From contig NW_023365730.1 of the NCBI RefSeq assembly GCF_000003815.2, positions 118,279-182,278 on the forward strand: DNA of 64,000 bases, given 5' to 3'. Source of the DNA: Branchiostoma floridae. Taxonomy: Eukaryota > Chordata > Leptocardii > Amphioxiformes > Branchiostomatidae. The position numbers and the translations under genes are program-made. Position 1 is the stretch's first letter, and every line of letters begins with the position of its first letter. Below, in pieces: positions 25,162 through 38,539 of the stretch. The notes below the pieces were generated by a model. The model did not search any database, was not told the origin of the DNA, and saw nothing but the letters and a program-made list of their open reading frames with translations.

Positions 25162-25261
25162 NNNNNNNNNNNNNNNNNNNNNNNNNNNNNNNNNNNNNNN
25201 NNNNNNNNNNNNNNNNNNNNNNNNNNNNNNNNNNNNNNNNNNNNNNNNNNNNNNNNNNNNN
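25162..25261. other. Assembly gap (100 N)
   Basis: One hundred undetermined bases inside the first higher-order satellite unit. The true length is unknown. Confidence 0.98.
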
Positions 25262-28200
25262 TAATATATGAAGAAAGTGTTGATGATTTTCTGTGCTGAT
25301 ATGTCCAATGCACCTCTGTACCAAATTTCGGGTCATTAGCCTTGTAATACCAGGGCACAGGGGCCCAAAATATACATATTTTGTCTAAAAATGACCAAAA
25401 ACCCTAAATATCATAAATTCTAAGGCCTCTATCAAGAAAGTGAAAAAAACGTCTGGGGGTATTTGCCACCTCTATGCCCATGCCAAATTTCAGGTCATTT
25501 GGTCGAAAAATAAAAAAGTTATTCCCATTTGAAGATTTGACAGGAGGAGAGACAAAGAAAAAACTAGAAAGGCCGACATTTGCTTAGGAGCAAATACAGC
25601 ATATTGCAATCCATCTTCATCCTTGAAAAAATCCCAAAATTCAACAATTTGAAGTAATGTTTGCTCAATGGGAAAATGAAGTACTGTGGGCACTTGTCCT
25701 ACACACCTTCATGCCGAATTTTAGGTCATTTGGTTTCAATATAAGGGCATAGGAGCCAAAAATATACATTTTTTAGTTAAAAATGGCTAAAAATCCCAAA
25801 ATAACTCATTTTATAAGTGCTCTATGAAGAAAGTGTTGATGGGGTCCTGTTGTCATATGTCCAATTTACCTTTCTACCAAATTTCAGGTGATTTAGTTTA
25901 CATACAAGGGCATAGAAGCCAAAAGTATACATTTTTTAGTTAAAAATGGCTAAAAATCCCAAAATAACTCATTTTATAAGTGCTCTATGAAGAAAGTGTT
26001 GATGGGATCCTGTTGTCATGTGTCCAATTTACCTTTCTACCAAATTTCAGGTGATTTGATTTACATACAAGGGCATAGAAGCCAAAAGTATACATTTTTT
26101 GTCAAAAATGGCTGAAAACCCCAAAATAACTAATTTTTGAAGTGATCTATGAAGAAAGTGTTAATGGGGTCCTGTGAGCATATGTTCAATGCACCTCTGT
26201 ACCAAATTTCAGGTCATTTGGTTTCTATACAAGGGCATAGGAGCAAAAAATATACATTTTTAGTCAAAAATGGCCAAAAACCCTAAAATAACTCATTTTT
26301 GGAGTAAACAATGAATAAAGTGTTGATTGGGTTCTGTGGTCATATATCCAATGCACCTATGTACCAAATTTCATGTCATTTGGTTTTAATACAAGGGCAT
26401 AGGAGCCAAAAATATACATTTTTAGTCAAAAATGGCCAAAACCCCTAAAATAACAAATTTTTTAAGCGATCTATGAAGAAAGTGTTGTTGGGTTTCTGTG
26501 CTCATATGTCCAATGCACCTCTGTACCAAATTTCAGGTCATCAGCTTGTAATACCTGGGCACAGGGGCCCAAAATAAACATATTTTGTCTAAAAATGACC
26601 AAAAACCCTAAATATAATAAATTCTAAGGCCTCTATCAAAAAAGTGAAAAAAACGCCTGGGGGTATTTGCTATTTCTACCTCCATGCCAAATTTCAGCTC
26701 ATTTGGCCCAAAAATGAAAAAGTAGAATCCATTTGAAGATTTTGACAGGAGAAACTCAGGAAAAACAATATATTGCAATCCCATACTATGTATGGATTGC
26801 AATATAACTAGAAAGGCCGACATTTGCTTAGGAGCAAATACAGCATATTGCAATCCATCTTCATCCTTGAAAATCCCAAAATTCAACAACTTGAAGTAAT
26901 GTTTGCTCAAAGGGAAAAGGAAGTACTGTGGGCACTTGTCCTACACACCTTCATGCCGAATTTTAGGTCATTTGGTTTCAATATAAGGGCATAGGAGCCA
27001 AAAATATACATTTTTTAGTTAAAAATGGCTAAAAATCCCAAAATAACTCATTTCATAAGTGCTCTATGAAGAAAGTGTTGTTGGGGCCCTGTTGTCATAT
27101 GTCCAATTTACCTTTGTACCAAATTTCAGGTCATTTGGTTTACATACAAGGGCATAGAAGCCAAAAATATACATTTTTAGTCAAAAATGACTGAAAACCC
27201 CCAAATAACTAATTTCTGAAGTGATCTATGAAGAAAGTGTCAATGGGGTCCTGTGAGCATATGTTCAATGCACCTCTGTACCAAATTTCAGGTCATTTGG
27301 TTTCTATACAAGGGCATAGGAGCAATAAATATACATTTTTAGTCAAAAATGGCCAAAAAACCTAAAATAACTTATTTTTGGAGTAAACAATGAAAAAAGC
27401 GTTGATGGGGTTCTGTGGTCATATGTGAAACGCACCTATGTACCAACTTTCAGGTCATTTGGTTTCTATACAAGGGCATAGGAGCCAACAATATACATAT
27501 TTAGTCAAAAATGGCCAAAAACCCTAAAGTAACTCATTTTTGGAGTAAACAATGAAAAAAGCATTGATGGGGTTCTGTGGTCATATGTCAAATGCACCTA
27601 TGTCCCAACTTTCAGGTCATTTAGTTTTAATACAAGGGCATAGGAGCCAAAAATAGACATTTTTAGTCAAAAATGGCCAAAAACCTAAAATAACTCATTT
27701 TTGAAGTAATCTACGAAGAAAGTTTTGATGGTTTTCTATGCTCATATGTCCAATGCACCTCTGTACCAAATTTCATGTCATTAGCTTGTAATACCAGGGC
27801 ACAGGGACCCAAAATATACATATTTTGTCTAAAAATGACCAAAAACCCTAAATATCATAAATTCTAAGGCCTCTATCAAAAAAGTGAAAAAAACGTCTGG
27901 GGGTATTTGCTATCTCTACCTCCATGCCAAATTTCAGCTCATTTGGCCAAAAAATGAAAAAGTAGAAGGGATTTGAAGATTTGACAGGAGAAGAAGAGAC
28001 AAAGGAAAAACTAGAAAGGCCGACATTTGCTTAGGAGCAAATACAGCATATTGCAATCCATCTTCATCCTTGAAAAAATCCCAAAATTCAACAATTTGAA
28101 GTAATGTTTGCTCAAAGGGAAAATGAAGTACTGTGGGCACTTGTCCTACACACCTTCATGCCAAGTTTTAGGTCATCAGTTTCAATATAAGGGCATAGGA

Positions 28201-28888
28201 GCCAAAAATATACATTTTTTAGTTAAAAATGGCTAAAAATCCCAAAATATCTCATTTTATAAGTGCTCTATGAAGAAAGTGTTGATGGGGTCCTGTTGCC
28301 ATATGTCCAATTTACCTCTTTACCAAATTTCAGGTCATTTGGTTTACATACAAGGGCATAGAAGCCCAAAATATACATTTTTAGTCAAAAATGGCCAAAA
28401 ACACTAAAATAACTCATTTTTGAAGTGATCTATGAAGAAAGCGTTGATGGGGTTCTGTGGTCATATGTCAAACGCACCTATGTACCAAATTTCAGGTCAT
28501 TTGGTTTTAATACAAGGGCATAGGAGCCAAAAATATACATTTTCAGTCAAAAATGGCCAAAAACCCTAAAGTAACTAATTTTTGAAGCGATCTATGAAGA
28601 AGGTGTTGATGGTTTTCTGTGCTCATATGTCCAATGCACCTCTGTACCAAATTTCAGGTCATTAGCTTGTAGTACCAGGGCACAGGGACCCAAAATATAC
28701 ATATTTTGTCTAAAAATGACCAAAAACCCTAAATATCATAAATTCTAAGGCCTCTATCAAGAAAGTGAAAAAAACGTCTGGGGGTATTTGCAAACTCTAT
28801 GCCCATGCAAAATTTCAGCTCATTTGGCCCAAAAATGAAAAAGTTGAATCCAATTGAAGATTTGACAGGAGAAGAAACTCAGAAAAAA

Positions 28889-28971
28889 CAATATATTGCA
28901 ATCCCATACTATGTATGGATTGCAATATAACAATATATTGCAATCCCATACTATGTATGGATTGCAATATA
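28889..28971. repeat. Palindromic spacer, two tandem copies
   Basis: A 42-bp unit with arms TATTGCAATCC / GGATTGCAATA and inner CATAC-TAT-GTATG. It is nearly a perfect hairpin (one extra C in the left arm). It sits just before the module at 28975. Confidence 0.9.
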
Positions 28972-31900
28972 ACTAGAAAGGCCGACATTTGCTTAGGAGC
29001 AAATACAGCATATTGCAATCCATCTTCATCCTTGAAAAAATCCTAAAATTCAACAATTTGATGTAATGTTTGCTCAAAGGGAAAATGAAGTACTGTGGGC
29101 ACTTGTCCTACACACCTTCATGCCGAATTTTATGTCATTTGGTTTCAATATAAGGGCATAGGAGCCAAAAATATACATTTTTAGTTAAAAATGGCTAAAA
29201 ATCCCAAAATAACTCATTTTATAAGTGCTCTATGAAGAAAGTGTTGATGGGGTCCTGTTGTCATATGTCCGATTTACCTTTGTACCAAATTTCAGGTCAT
29301 TTGGTTCACATACAAGGGCATAGAGGCCAAAAATATGCATTTTTAGTCAAAAATGTCTGAAAACCCCAAAATAACTAATTTTTGAAGTGATCTATGAAGA
29401 GAGTGTCAATGGGGTCTTGTGAGGATATGCTCAATGCACCTCTGTACCTAATTGCAGGTCATTTGGTTTCCATACAAGGGCATAGGAGCAAAAAATATAC
29501 ATTTTTAGTCATAAATGGCCAAAAACCCTAAAATAACTCATTTTTGGAGTAAACAATGAATAAAGCATTGATGGGGTTCTGTGGTCATATGTCAAACACA
29601 CCTATGTACTAAATTTCAGGTCATTTGGTTTTAATACAAGGGCACAGGAGCCAAAAATATACATTTTTAGTCGAAAATGGCCAAAAAACCTAAAATAACT
29701 CATTTTGGAAGTGATCTATGAAAAAAGGGTTGATGGTTTTTTGTGCTCATATGTCCAATGCACCTCTCTACCAAATTTCAGGTCATTAGCTTGTAATACC
29801 AGGGCACAGGGGTCCAAAATATACATATTTTGTCTAAAAATGACCAAAAACCCTAAATATCATAAATTCTAAGGCCTCTATCAAGAAAGTGAAAAAAACG
29901 TCTGGGGGTATTTGCTATTTCTGCCACTCTGCCAAATTTCAGCTCATTTGGCCAAAAAATGAAAAAATTAATCCCATTTGAAGATTTGACAGGAGAAGAA
30001 GAAGAGACCAAGGAAAAACAATATATTGCAATCCCATACTATGTATGGATTGCAATATAACTAGAAAGGCCGACATTTGCTTAGGAGCAAATACAGCATA
30101 TTGCAATCCATCTTTATCCTTGAAAAAATCCCAAAATTCAACAATTTGAAGTAATGTTTGCTCAAAGGAAAAATGAAGTACTGTGGGCACTTGTCCTACA
30201 CACCTTCATGCCGAATTTTAGGTCATTTGGTTTCAATATAAGGGCATAGGAGCCAAAAATATACATTTTTTAGTTAAAAATGGCTAAAAATCCCAAAATA
30301 ACTCATTTTATAAGTGCTCTATGAAGAAAGTGTTGATGGGGTCCTGTTGTCATATGTCCAATTTACCTTTGTACCAACTTTCAGGTCATTTGGTTTACAT
30401 ACAAGGGCATAGAAGCCAAAAAAATACATTTTTAGTCAAAAATGACTGAAAACCCCAAAATAACTAATTTTTGAAGTGATCTATGAAGAAAGTGTCAATG
30501 GGGTCCTGTGAGCATATGTTCAATGCACCTCTGTACCAAATTTCAGGTCATTTGGTTTTCATACAAGGGCATAGGAGCAAAAAATATACATTTTTAGTCA
30601 AAAATGGCCAAAAACCCTAAAATAACTCATTTTTGGAGTAAACAATGAACATAGCGTTGATGGGGTTCTGTGGTCATATGTCAAACGCACCTATGTACCA
30701 AATTTCACGTCATTTGGTTTTAATACAAGGGCATAGGAGCCAACAATATACATTTTTAGTCAAAAATTGCCAAAAACCCTAAAATAACTAATTTTTGAAG
30801 TGATCCATGAAGAAAGTTTTGATGGTTTTCTGTGCTCATATGTCTAATGCACCTCTGTACCAAATTTCAGGTCATTAGCTTGTAAAACCAGGGCACAGGG
30901 GCCCAAAATATACATATTTTGTCTAAAAATGACCAAAAACCCTAAATATCATAAATTCTAAGGCCTCTATTAAGAAAGTGAAAAAAACGTCTGGGGGTAT
31001 TTGCTATTTCTACCACCCTGCCAAATTTCATCTCATTTGGCTAAAAAATGAAAAAATTAATCCCATTTGAAGATTTGACAGGAGAAGAAGAAGAAGAAAC
31101 TAGAAAGGCCGACATTTGCTTAGGAGCAAATACAGCATATTGCAATCCATCTTCATCCTTGAAAAAATCCCAAAATTCAACAATTTGAAGTAATGTTTGC
31201 TCAATGGGAAAATGAAGTACTGTGGGCACTTGTCCTACACACCTTCATGCCGAATTTTAGGTCATTTGGTTTCAATATAAGGGCATAGGAGCCAAAAATA
31301 TACATTTTTTAGTTAAAAATGGCTAAAAATCCCAAAATAACTCATTTTATAAGTGCTCTATGAAGAAAGTGTTGATGGGGTCCTGTTGTCATATGTCCAA
31401 TTTACCTTTCTACCAAATTTCAGGTGATTTAGTTTACATACAAGGGCATAGAAGCCAAAAGTATACATTTTTTAGTTAAAAATGGCTAAAAATCCCAAAA
31501 TAACTCATTTTATAAGTGCTCTATGAAGAAAGTGTTGATGGGATCCTGTTGTCATGTGTCCAATTTACCTTTGTACCAAATTTCAGGTGATTTGATTTAC
31601 ATACAAGGGCATAGAAGCCAAAAGTATACATTTTTTGTCAAAAATGGCTGAAAACCCCAAAATAACTAATTTTTGAAGTGATCTATGAAGAAAGTGTTAA
31701 TGGGGTCCTGTGAGCATATGTTCAATGCACCTCTGTACCAAATTTCAGGTCATTTGGTTTCTATACAAGGGCATAGGAGCAAAAAATATACATTTTTAGT
31801 CAAAAATGGCCAAAAACCCTAAAATAACTCATTTTTGGAGTAAACAATGAATAAAGTGTTGATTGGGTTCTGTGGTCATATATCCAATGCACCTATGTAC

Positions 31901-34528
31901 CAAATTTCATGTCATTTGGTTTTAATACAAGGGCATAGGAGCCAAAAATATACATTTTTAGTCAAAAATGGCCAAAACCCCTAAAATAACAAATTTTTTA
32001 AGCGATCTATGAAGAAAGTGTTGTTGGGTTTCTGTGCTCATATGTCCAATGCACCTCTGTACCAAATTTCAGGTCATCAGCTTGTAATACCTGGGCACAG
32101 GGGCCCAAAATAAACATATTTTGTCTAAAAATGACCAAAAACCCTAAATATCATAAATTCTAAGGCCTCTATCAAAAAAGTGAAAAAAACGCCTGGGGGT
32201 ATTTGCTATTTCTACCTCCATGCCAAATTTCAGCTCATTTGGCCCAAAAATGAAAAAGTAGAATCCATTTGAAGATTTTGACAGGAGAAACTCAGGAAAA
32301 ACAATATATTGCAATCCCATACTATGTATGGATTGCAATATAACAAAGGAAAAGCAATATATTGCAATCCCATACTATGTATGGATTGCAATATAACTAG
32401 AAAGGCCGACATTTGCTTAGGAGCAAATACAGCATATTGCAATCCATCTTCATCCTGGAAAAAATCCCAAAATTCAACAATTTGAAGTAATGTTTGCTCA
32501 AAGGGAAAATTAAGTACTGTGGGCACTTGTCCTACACACCTTCATGCCGAGTTTTAGGTCATTTGGTTTCAATATAAGGGCATAGGAGCCCAAAATATAC
32601 ATTTTTTAGTTAAAAATGGCTATAAATCCCAAAATAACTCATTTTATAAGTGCTCTATGAAGAAAGTGTTGATGGGGTCCTGTTGTCATATGTCCAACTT
32701 ACCTTTGTACCAAATTTCAGGTCATTTGGTTTACATACAAGGGCATAGAAGCCAAAAATATACATTTTTAGTCAAAAATGACTGAAAACCCCAAAATAAC
32801 TAATTTTTGAAGTGATCTATGAAGAAAGTGTCAATGGGGTCCTGTGATTATATATTCAATGCACCTCTCTGCCAAATTTCAGGTCATTTGGTTTCTATAC
32901 AAGGGCATAGGAGCAAAAAATATACATTTTTAGTCAAAAATGGCCAAATACCCTAAATTAACTCATTTTTGGAGTAAACAATGAATAAAGCGTTGATGGG
33001 GTTCTGTGGTCATATGTCAAACGCACCTATGTACCAAATTTCATGTCATTTGGTTTTAATACAAGGGCATAGGAGCCAAAAATATACATTTTTAGTCAGA
33101 AATGGCCAAAAACCCTAAAATAACTCATTTTTTAAGCAATCTATGAAGAAAGTGTTGATGGTTTTCTGTGCTCACATGTTTAATGCACATCTGTACCAAA
33201 TTTCAGGTCATTAGCTTGTAATACCAGGGCACAGGGGCCCAAAATATACATATTTTGTCTAAAAATGACCAAAAACCCTAAATATCATAAATTCTAAGGC
33301 CTCTATCCTGAAAGTGAAAAAAACGCCTGGGGGTATTTGCTACTTGTACCACCCTGCCAAATTTCAGCTCATTTGGCCCAAAAATGAAAAAGTTGAATCC
33401 ATTTGAAGATTTGACAGGAGGAGAACGAAAGGAAAAACAATATATTGCAATCCCATACTATGTATGGATTGCAATATAACTAGAAAGGCCGACATTTGCT
33501 TAGGAGCAAATACAGCATATTGCAATCCATCTTCATCCTTGAAAAAATCCCAAAATTCAACAATTTGAAGTAATGTTTGCTCAAAGGGAAAATGAAGTAC
33601 TGTGAGCACTTGTCCTACACACCTTCATGCCGAATTTTAGGTCATTTGGTTTCAATATAAGGGCATAGGAGCCAAAAATATATATTTTTTAGTAAAAATG
33701 GCTAAAAATCCCAAAATAAATCATTTTATAAGTGCTCTATAAAGAAAGTGTTGATGGGGTCCTGTTGTCATATGTCCAATTTACCTTTGTACCAAATTTC
33801 AGGTCAGTTTATTTACATACAAGGGCATAGAAGCCAAAAATATACATTTTTAGTCAAAAATGACTGAAAACCCCCAAAAAACTAATTTTTGAAGTGATCT
33901 ATGAAGAAAGTGTTGATGGGGTCCTGTGAGCATATGTTCAATGCACCTCTGTACCAAATTTCAGGTCATTTGGTTTCAATACAAGGGCATAGGAGCATAA
34001 AATATACATTTTTAGTCAAAAATGGCCAAAACCCCTAAAATAACTCATTTTTGGAGTAAACAATGAATAAAGCGTTGATGAGATTCTGTGGTCATATGTC
34101 AAACGCACCTATGTACCAAATTTCAGGTCATTTGGTTTTAATACAAGGGCATAGGAGCCAAAAATATACATTTTTAGTCAAAAATGGCCAAAACCCCTAA
34201 AATAACTCATTTTTGAAGTGATCTATGAAGAAAGTGTTGATGGTTTTCTGTGCTCATATGTCCAATGCACCTCTCTACCAAATTTCAGGTCATTAGCTTG
34301 TAATACCAGGGCACAGGGGCCCAAAATATACATATTTTGTCTAAAAATGACCAAAAACCCTAAATATCATAAATTCTAAGGTCTTTATCAAGAAAGTGAA
34401 AAAAACGTCTGGGGGTATTTGCTATTTCTACCACCCTGCCAAATTTCAGCTCATTTGGTCAAAAAATGAAAAAATTAATCCCATTTGAAGATTTGACAGG
34501 AGAAGAAGAAGAAGAAACACAGGAAAGA

Positions 34529-34652
34529 CAATATATTGCAATCCCATACTATGTATGGATTGCAATATAACAATATATTGCAATCCCATACTATGTATGG
34601 ATTGCAATATAACAATATATTGCATCCATACTATGTATGGATTGCAATATAA
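34529..34652. repeat. Palindromic spacer, three tandem copies at array end
   Basis: Two full copies and one with a 4-5 base loss in its left arm. They end the satellite array directly before unrelated sequence. Confidence 0.9.
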
Positions 34653-35640
34653 ATAGGTTTTAACTGTTAAACAGCAGAGTGAGATATGAGGTGTGTAGCT
34701 GTAGCTACGTCTGTTGAGAGGGGCATTAGATATATAGTTCTTAGTTCGTGTGCAGGTTCTTCCCGAACATAAAATGTCTAAGTATTATCCCACGGGCATG
34801 TAGTTTGCCCACAAAACGTTTACATCAATTTATTCTGATAATTAGTACGACAGTACAAAGTATATATTTCTGGCACTGTATATTACTTCGTATAATTTTG
34901 TACGTCGTTGCCCAGTGACAGTGGTCCACGAATCGCGATATAATTGAATATAGTGTTGGCACTACCGTAACCATGACGAGGAATTAACCATCATGCTGGA
35001 TGTCAAGGCTTTCTCCCAGGCATTTTCACCTTCCATAATTTTCTCATTTATGAATGATGGAGGAACTGCAGTTCTACTGAACATTGACTGCTGGGTATGA
35101 AAGAATTCTAAAGATAATTTTTGGACCATTTGGATGATGTCAAATTTTATATATTGCCCGAATAGTCTTTTTGCTAATTAAAAATATAATCCTTTTGTAA
35201 ATACCACTGCAATGAAACTATGTTTTCAATGTGCATAACAATCAAAGTTACGATTGTATTTTCGGACATACGAGTAATAATATCTACTTTTAATTACTGT
35301 ATGCAGCTATTAGAATAAAATTTATTTGACTTATTAAAAATGTCTTTTTGATTAATTAGTAACTACCAGAAGAGTTACTAATTTCAGGTGGGTTTTCAAT
35401 TTGTACATTTTATGTTTATATATCATATACGTTTATTTTTCTGCAGCAATAGTACAAATATTACACATAAATCTAAAGGCCTGAATATGTCCATATATAG
35501 TACGGCACGACAGCACTGAACTGAAAATCAGGATATGTCTTTTTTAAGGGGCAGAGAGTAAACAGGGATCGTCTCTTGTTCAACGTGGTGGTCAGTGTCC
35601 CTCTTTTTAGAAGACAATAAATATATCCTACCACCTGTAC
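34653..35640. other. No gene seen
   Basis: AT-rich sequence beyond the satellite border, with no supported feature. Confidence 0.4.
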
Positions 35641-35644
35641 TACA

Positions 35645-35960
35645 GACGTCTCTCAGGGACATTCAATACTCCAGGTCAAGGATTTTCATGAAGGCTCTTT
35701 GAAAAAGATAAAACCCACCACCTTGTGCCTGTAATGAGTTAAGCCATTCATGCCTTTTCCTGGTAGTTGTCCTAAATACTGGTAAGATTAGATACCGACG
35801 TCTCTCAGGTACATTCAATACTCCAGGTCAAGGATTTTCAAGAAGGCTCTTTGAAAACGATAAAACCCACCACCTGGCGCCTGTAATGGGTTAAGCCATT
35901 CATGCCTTTTCCTGGTAGTAGTTTCCCTAAATACTGGTAAGATTAGATACAGACGCTTGC
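35645..35960. repeat. Tandem duplication, about 152-bp unit
   Basis: Two close copies beginning gacgtctctcagg (35647 and 35798) with ccaggtcaaggattttca, followed by a short degenerate third start at 35952. Confidence 0.85.
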
Positions 35961-36510
35961 CATGTTATTCCACATACATGACACAATCAATAGTTCAGGT
36001 CAGGGCTGTTTACCAAGGCAAAATCAGATTTATGTCCTCGTTTGTAGGTTTGCTCTAGATATGGTAGACCTAGGGTTACCTGTTGAATTTGTTTTGTTAA
36101 AGTTTTTCTACTTGTAACACAAAGGATCGTACAGTGAGAAAGTCCAATTTGTTTTGTTGGAAATTTTATTTTGTTTGATTGAAATCTCTCATGATATAGT
36201 TTGTCGTTAGATAGCAAAGTTTGGCACAGTAGAAATACATTTAACAAAGATCATCGGGCAAAACGTCATTACAAGGGATACAAGCCAAAATAAACTTCTC
36301 TGTATTCAAAAATACAGAAACAGAAAAAAATTTAAGGTTGATGTCCTCTAGTGAAGAAGTTGTCGACTCGCAAAGTTTATTTTTCAGATCTTAAATTTTC
36401 ATATGTTAGCTTCAGTGAGGTTAAATGCGTGCATGAAGTAAGTAAAAAAGATGTTAGTAGAAAGAAGTGATTTCCAGGCACGTTTGTGAACGGGTCTAAA
36501 GGTGTAGATA

Positions 36511-36699
36511 ATGACGGAGCAGAGTCAGTCGCATGCGATTTCTTATCTATCAACCAGCAAGTCTCTCAACATCATAGGTGATGGATATGCCAAAAAGCAG
36601 TTACACAAGCAACTGGATATGGTTTTGGAAACTATCAGACTTTTCAACTGGAATCCACCAGTTTTCGTCAGTGACACTGATGTGATCTGGAAGAAATAG
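36511..36699 (+). pseudogene. Fragment of a dispersed repeat, open frame of 62 codons
   Basis: This segment (agcagttacacaagcaactg and what follows, to gtgatctgg) matches 57680-57790 and 57895-58000. The translation contains KQLHKQLDMVLETIRLF, and the 57.9-kb copy gives QLLKQLDMVLET-like peptides before stops. It probably derives from a repeated element's coding part; the family is not identified. Confidence 0.4.
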
Positions 36700-36943
36700 G
36701 TCTTTTATACTCTAACTATGAATGAAGACAACTTCAGATGTCCAAGAGGAAACGTTGTAAGACAATTTTAAACTGAAGGCAATCTGGATTCCAAATAAAA
36801 CAAAGGTAGGGCAAAGTCAAGCTGAAGACAATTTTCTTTATATTTCAAAGGAAAGCAAGACTAAGACACAGGTAATTCAAATGGATCAATTAGCTCTGGT
36901 TGTTTTAGTTGCAGGAGGTAAAAGTTTTTTTTTGCCGCCGAGG

Positions 36944-36957
36944 GGGGGGGGGGGGGT
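36944..36957. repeat. Poly-G run
   Basis: About 14 consecutive G; the length is likely unreliable. Confidence 0.85.
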
Positions 36958-37149
36958 AGTGCTATGTCCCAAGTACCGGAAAGTTCCATACGTAGTCCCC
37001 TTTTCTGTTGAGGGTGGGATTGTATATCCTCTCATATATAAACGTTGGATACTTTTCTTGTAGAAGGAATTTTCAAGAAAGAAGTTGCCTACAAGTGCCA
37101 CTCTGTGTTTCGCTGAGATCCTTGAGGCTAACCACATGTTTTAACATTT

Positions 37150-37262
37150 ATTCATGAGAAGCTCAATTCGGTCCACAGGCCGCTTTTCAATGAGGTCTTG
37201 AGGGAAGAGGTAATGGTTCGGTACAAAATATAACCGAGGTACTGTTTACATCATGTCATGTA
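37150..37262 (-). mobile_element. Dispersed retroelement 3' end fragment
   Basis: Shares tttattcatgaNNagctcaattcgg-like sequence and gaggtcNtgagggaagaggtaa with 530-640. It looks like the antisense 3' end of a LINE-type repeat. Confidence 0.45.
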
Positions 37263-37343
37263 GAGGTCAAATCTAGAGCGTGTTAGAAGCGATCCTAGCC
37301 TCAGAATGTCAGAGTGATTAACAATGCGGTATGATACAGTATA

Positions 37344-37673
37344 CAGGGTTGGACAGGTCCATTAGCCTAATTGTCCAGGGCAAGTGATCGGGCAACTGAA
37401 TGTTCTACCCCACTTGTCCGTTCGGGCATGTAAGCTTTTTGCATTGAGAGAGAGTTTGATATACTGGTTACCTTTCACAGTCATAAAAGCAAGCATTGAT
37501 CAACACAGAAAAATAAAACTAACAATAAAAGAGTTCCTTCGATGGAATTGAAAATACTTACTTATTTAGACAAATGTGATTGAAATGTCCAGACAAGTGA
37601 AAAGTTAGTTTGGGCAAGTAGATTTTTATGTACTTTTCCGATATGACAATTTTAGAGAACTTGTCCAACCCTG
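37344..37673. mobile_element. hAT-like MITE, about 330 bp
   Basis: The ends CAGGGTTGGACA and TGTCCAACCCTG are inverted repeats. The CAGGG start fits hAT-type non-autonomous elements. An 8-bp target duplication is not clear. Confidence 0.65.
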
Positions 37674-38539
37674 GTATTTCTTTACTGTGTCATCGGTGGC
37701 TTGGAGTTTTTTTCTCAATATGACTTAGCCTAGATCATAGCCTGATTGTTGCAATGCACATTTACAATTACAAATATGTGAAGATGACGTCTAGAGATAG
37801 GATTGATAGCCAGTGGAATCTGCTAGTGCCCTAGTAAGAACAGAGGTTTGTCTCTTAAGTGACCGTAACCGTGGACATGTCACCGAGCAAAAAAGGCGCA
37901 TTTGTTTCAGACAACACCAGACTGAAAATAATTGTATAAACACCCAAAATGTTGTTATATGTAGCGTTGACTTGTTTCTTGTAAGTTCTCATAAGACAAG
38001 TAAGAAGACAATTGTGGTTTCGAAGGAACACATACAGTAGCGAACTATAAGCACGGTACATGTACAATGAAGTCCAAAATCACCAGGAATTCGGATCAAC
38101 GTTTCTATGTTAAAACTGGATAATCATCCTCGTAAGGAGAAGACCATTTGAAACGGAATCTATCATATTTGGCACAGTTGGCATTAAGTCAGAATGGTCT
38201 TCTTACAGTCAATAGTCTGATGAGATCATATTGAATTAAATTAGATTATATCTTGAATAATTGTCTTAATGCAAATCGACCTGCACTACTCCTCAAGAGA
38301 AACGGAATGACAAAAACATTGCTGCATTAGCAGGAACTTTTTGAGGCCTATTCTAGTAACTTAAAGCCATTTAACATATTCCACAATATATTTCATTGCA
38401 CAATAGAATATACAACACTGCTATATTTTGACAATATCATCATTAACATTCGAGTGAATTCAGTTCTTCAGTAGTCCATAACCTAATGTCTGGCATCATC
38501 TACAGTACAAAGTGCCATATAAACTTAAGGGTTTTTTTT
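37674..38539. other. Downstream flank of the pseudophosphatase gene
   Basis: AT-rich sequence with no gene. The poly(A) site of the gene is not obvious here. Confidence 0.35.

Larger units (their letters stand above)
24460..34652. repeat. Satellite array: about 162-bp monomers in higher-order units
   Basis: AT-rich monomers sharing ccaaatttcaggtcatttgg, aaaaatatacatttttagtc and ctatgaagaaagtgttgatg repeat at 162 bp (for example homologous positions 30341, 30503, 30665 and 30828). About six distinguishable monomer types follow a fixed order and are closed by a different module with actagaaaggccgacatttg and agcaaatacagcatattgca. Modules start at about 24481, 25561, 26813, 28011, 28975, 30060, 31101, 32398 and 33480, so higher-order units are 0.96-1.3 kb. 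No gene is supported; short minus-strand frames recur because the repeat recurs. Confidence 0.92.

Noticed and set aside
24460-34652. Telomere-like CCCTAAA occurrences and a possible CRISPR array
   Set aside because: CCCTAAA occurs at most about once per 162-bp monomer, not in tandem. The units are long satellite monomers in a eukaryotic context, without short direct repeats and unique spacers.
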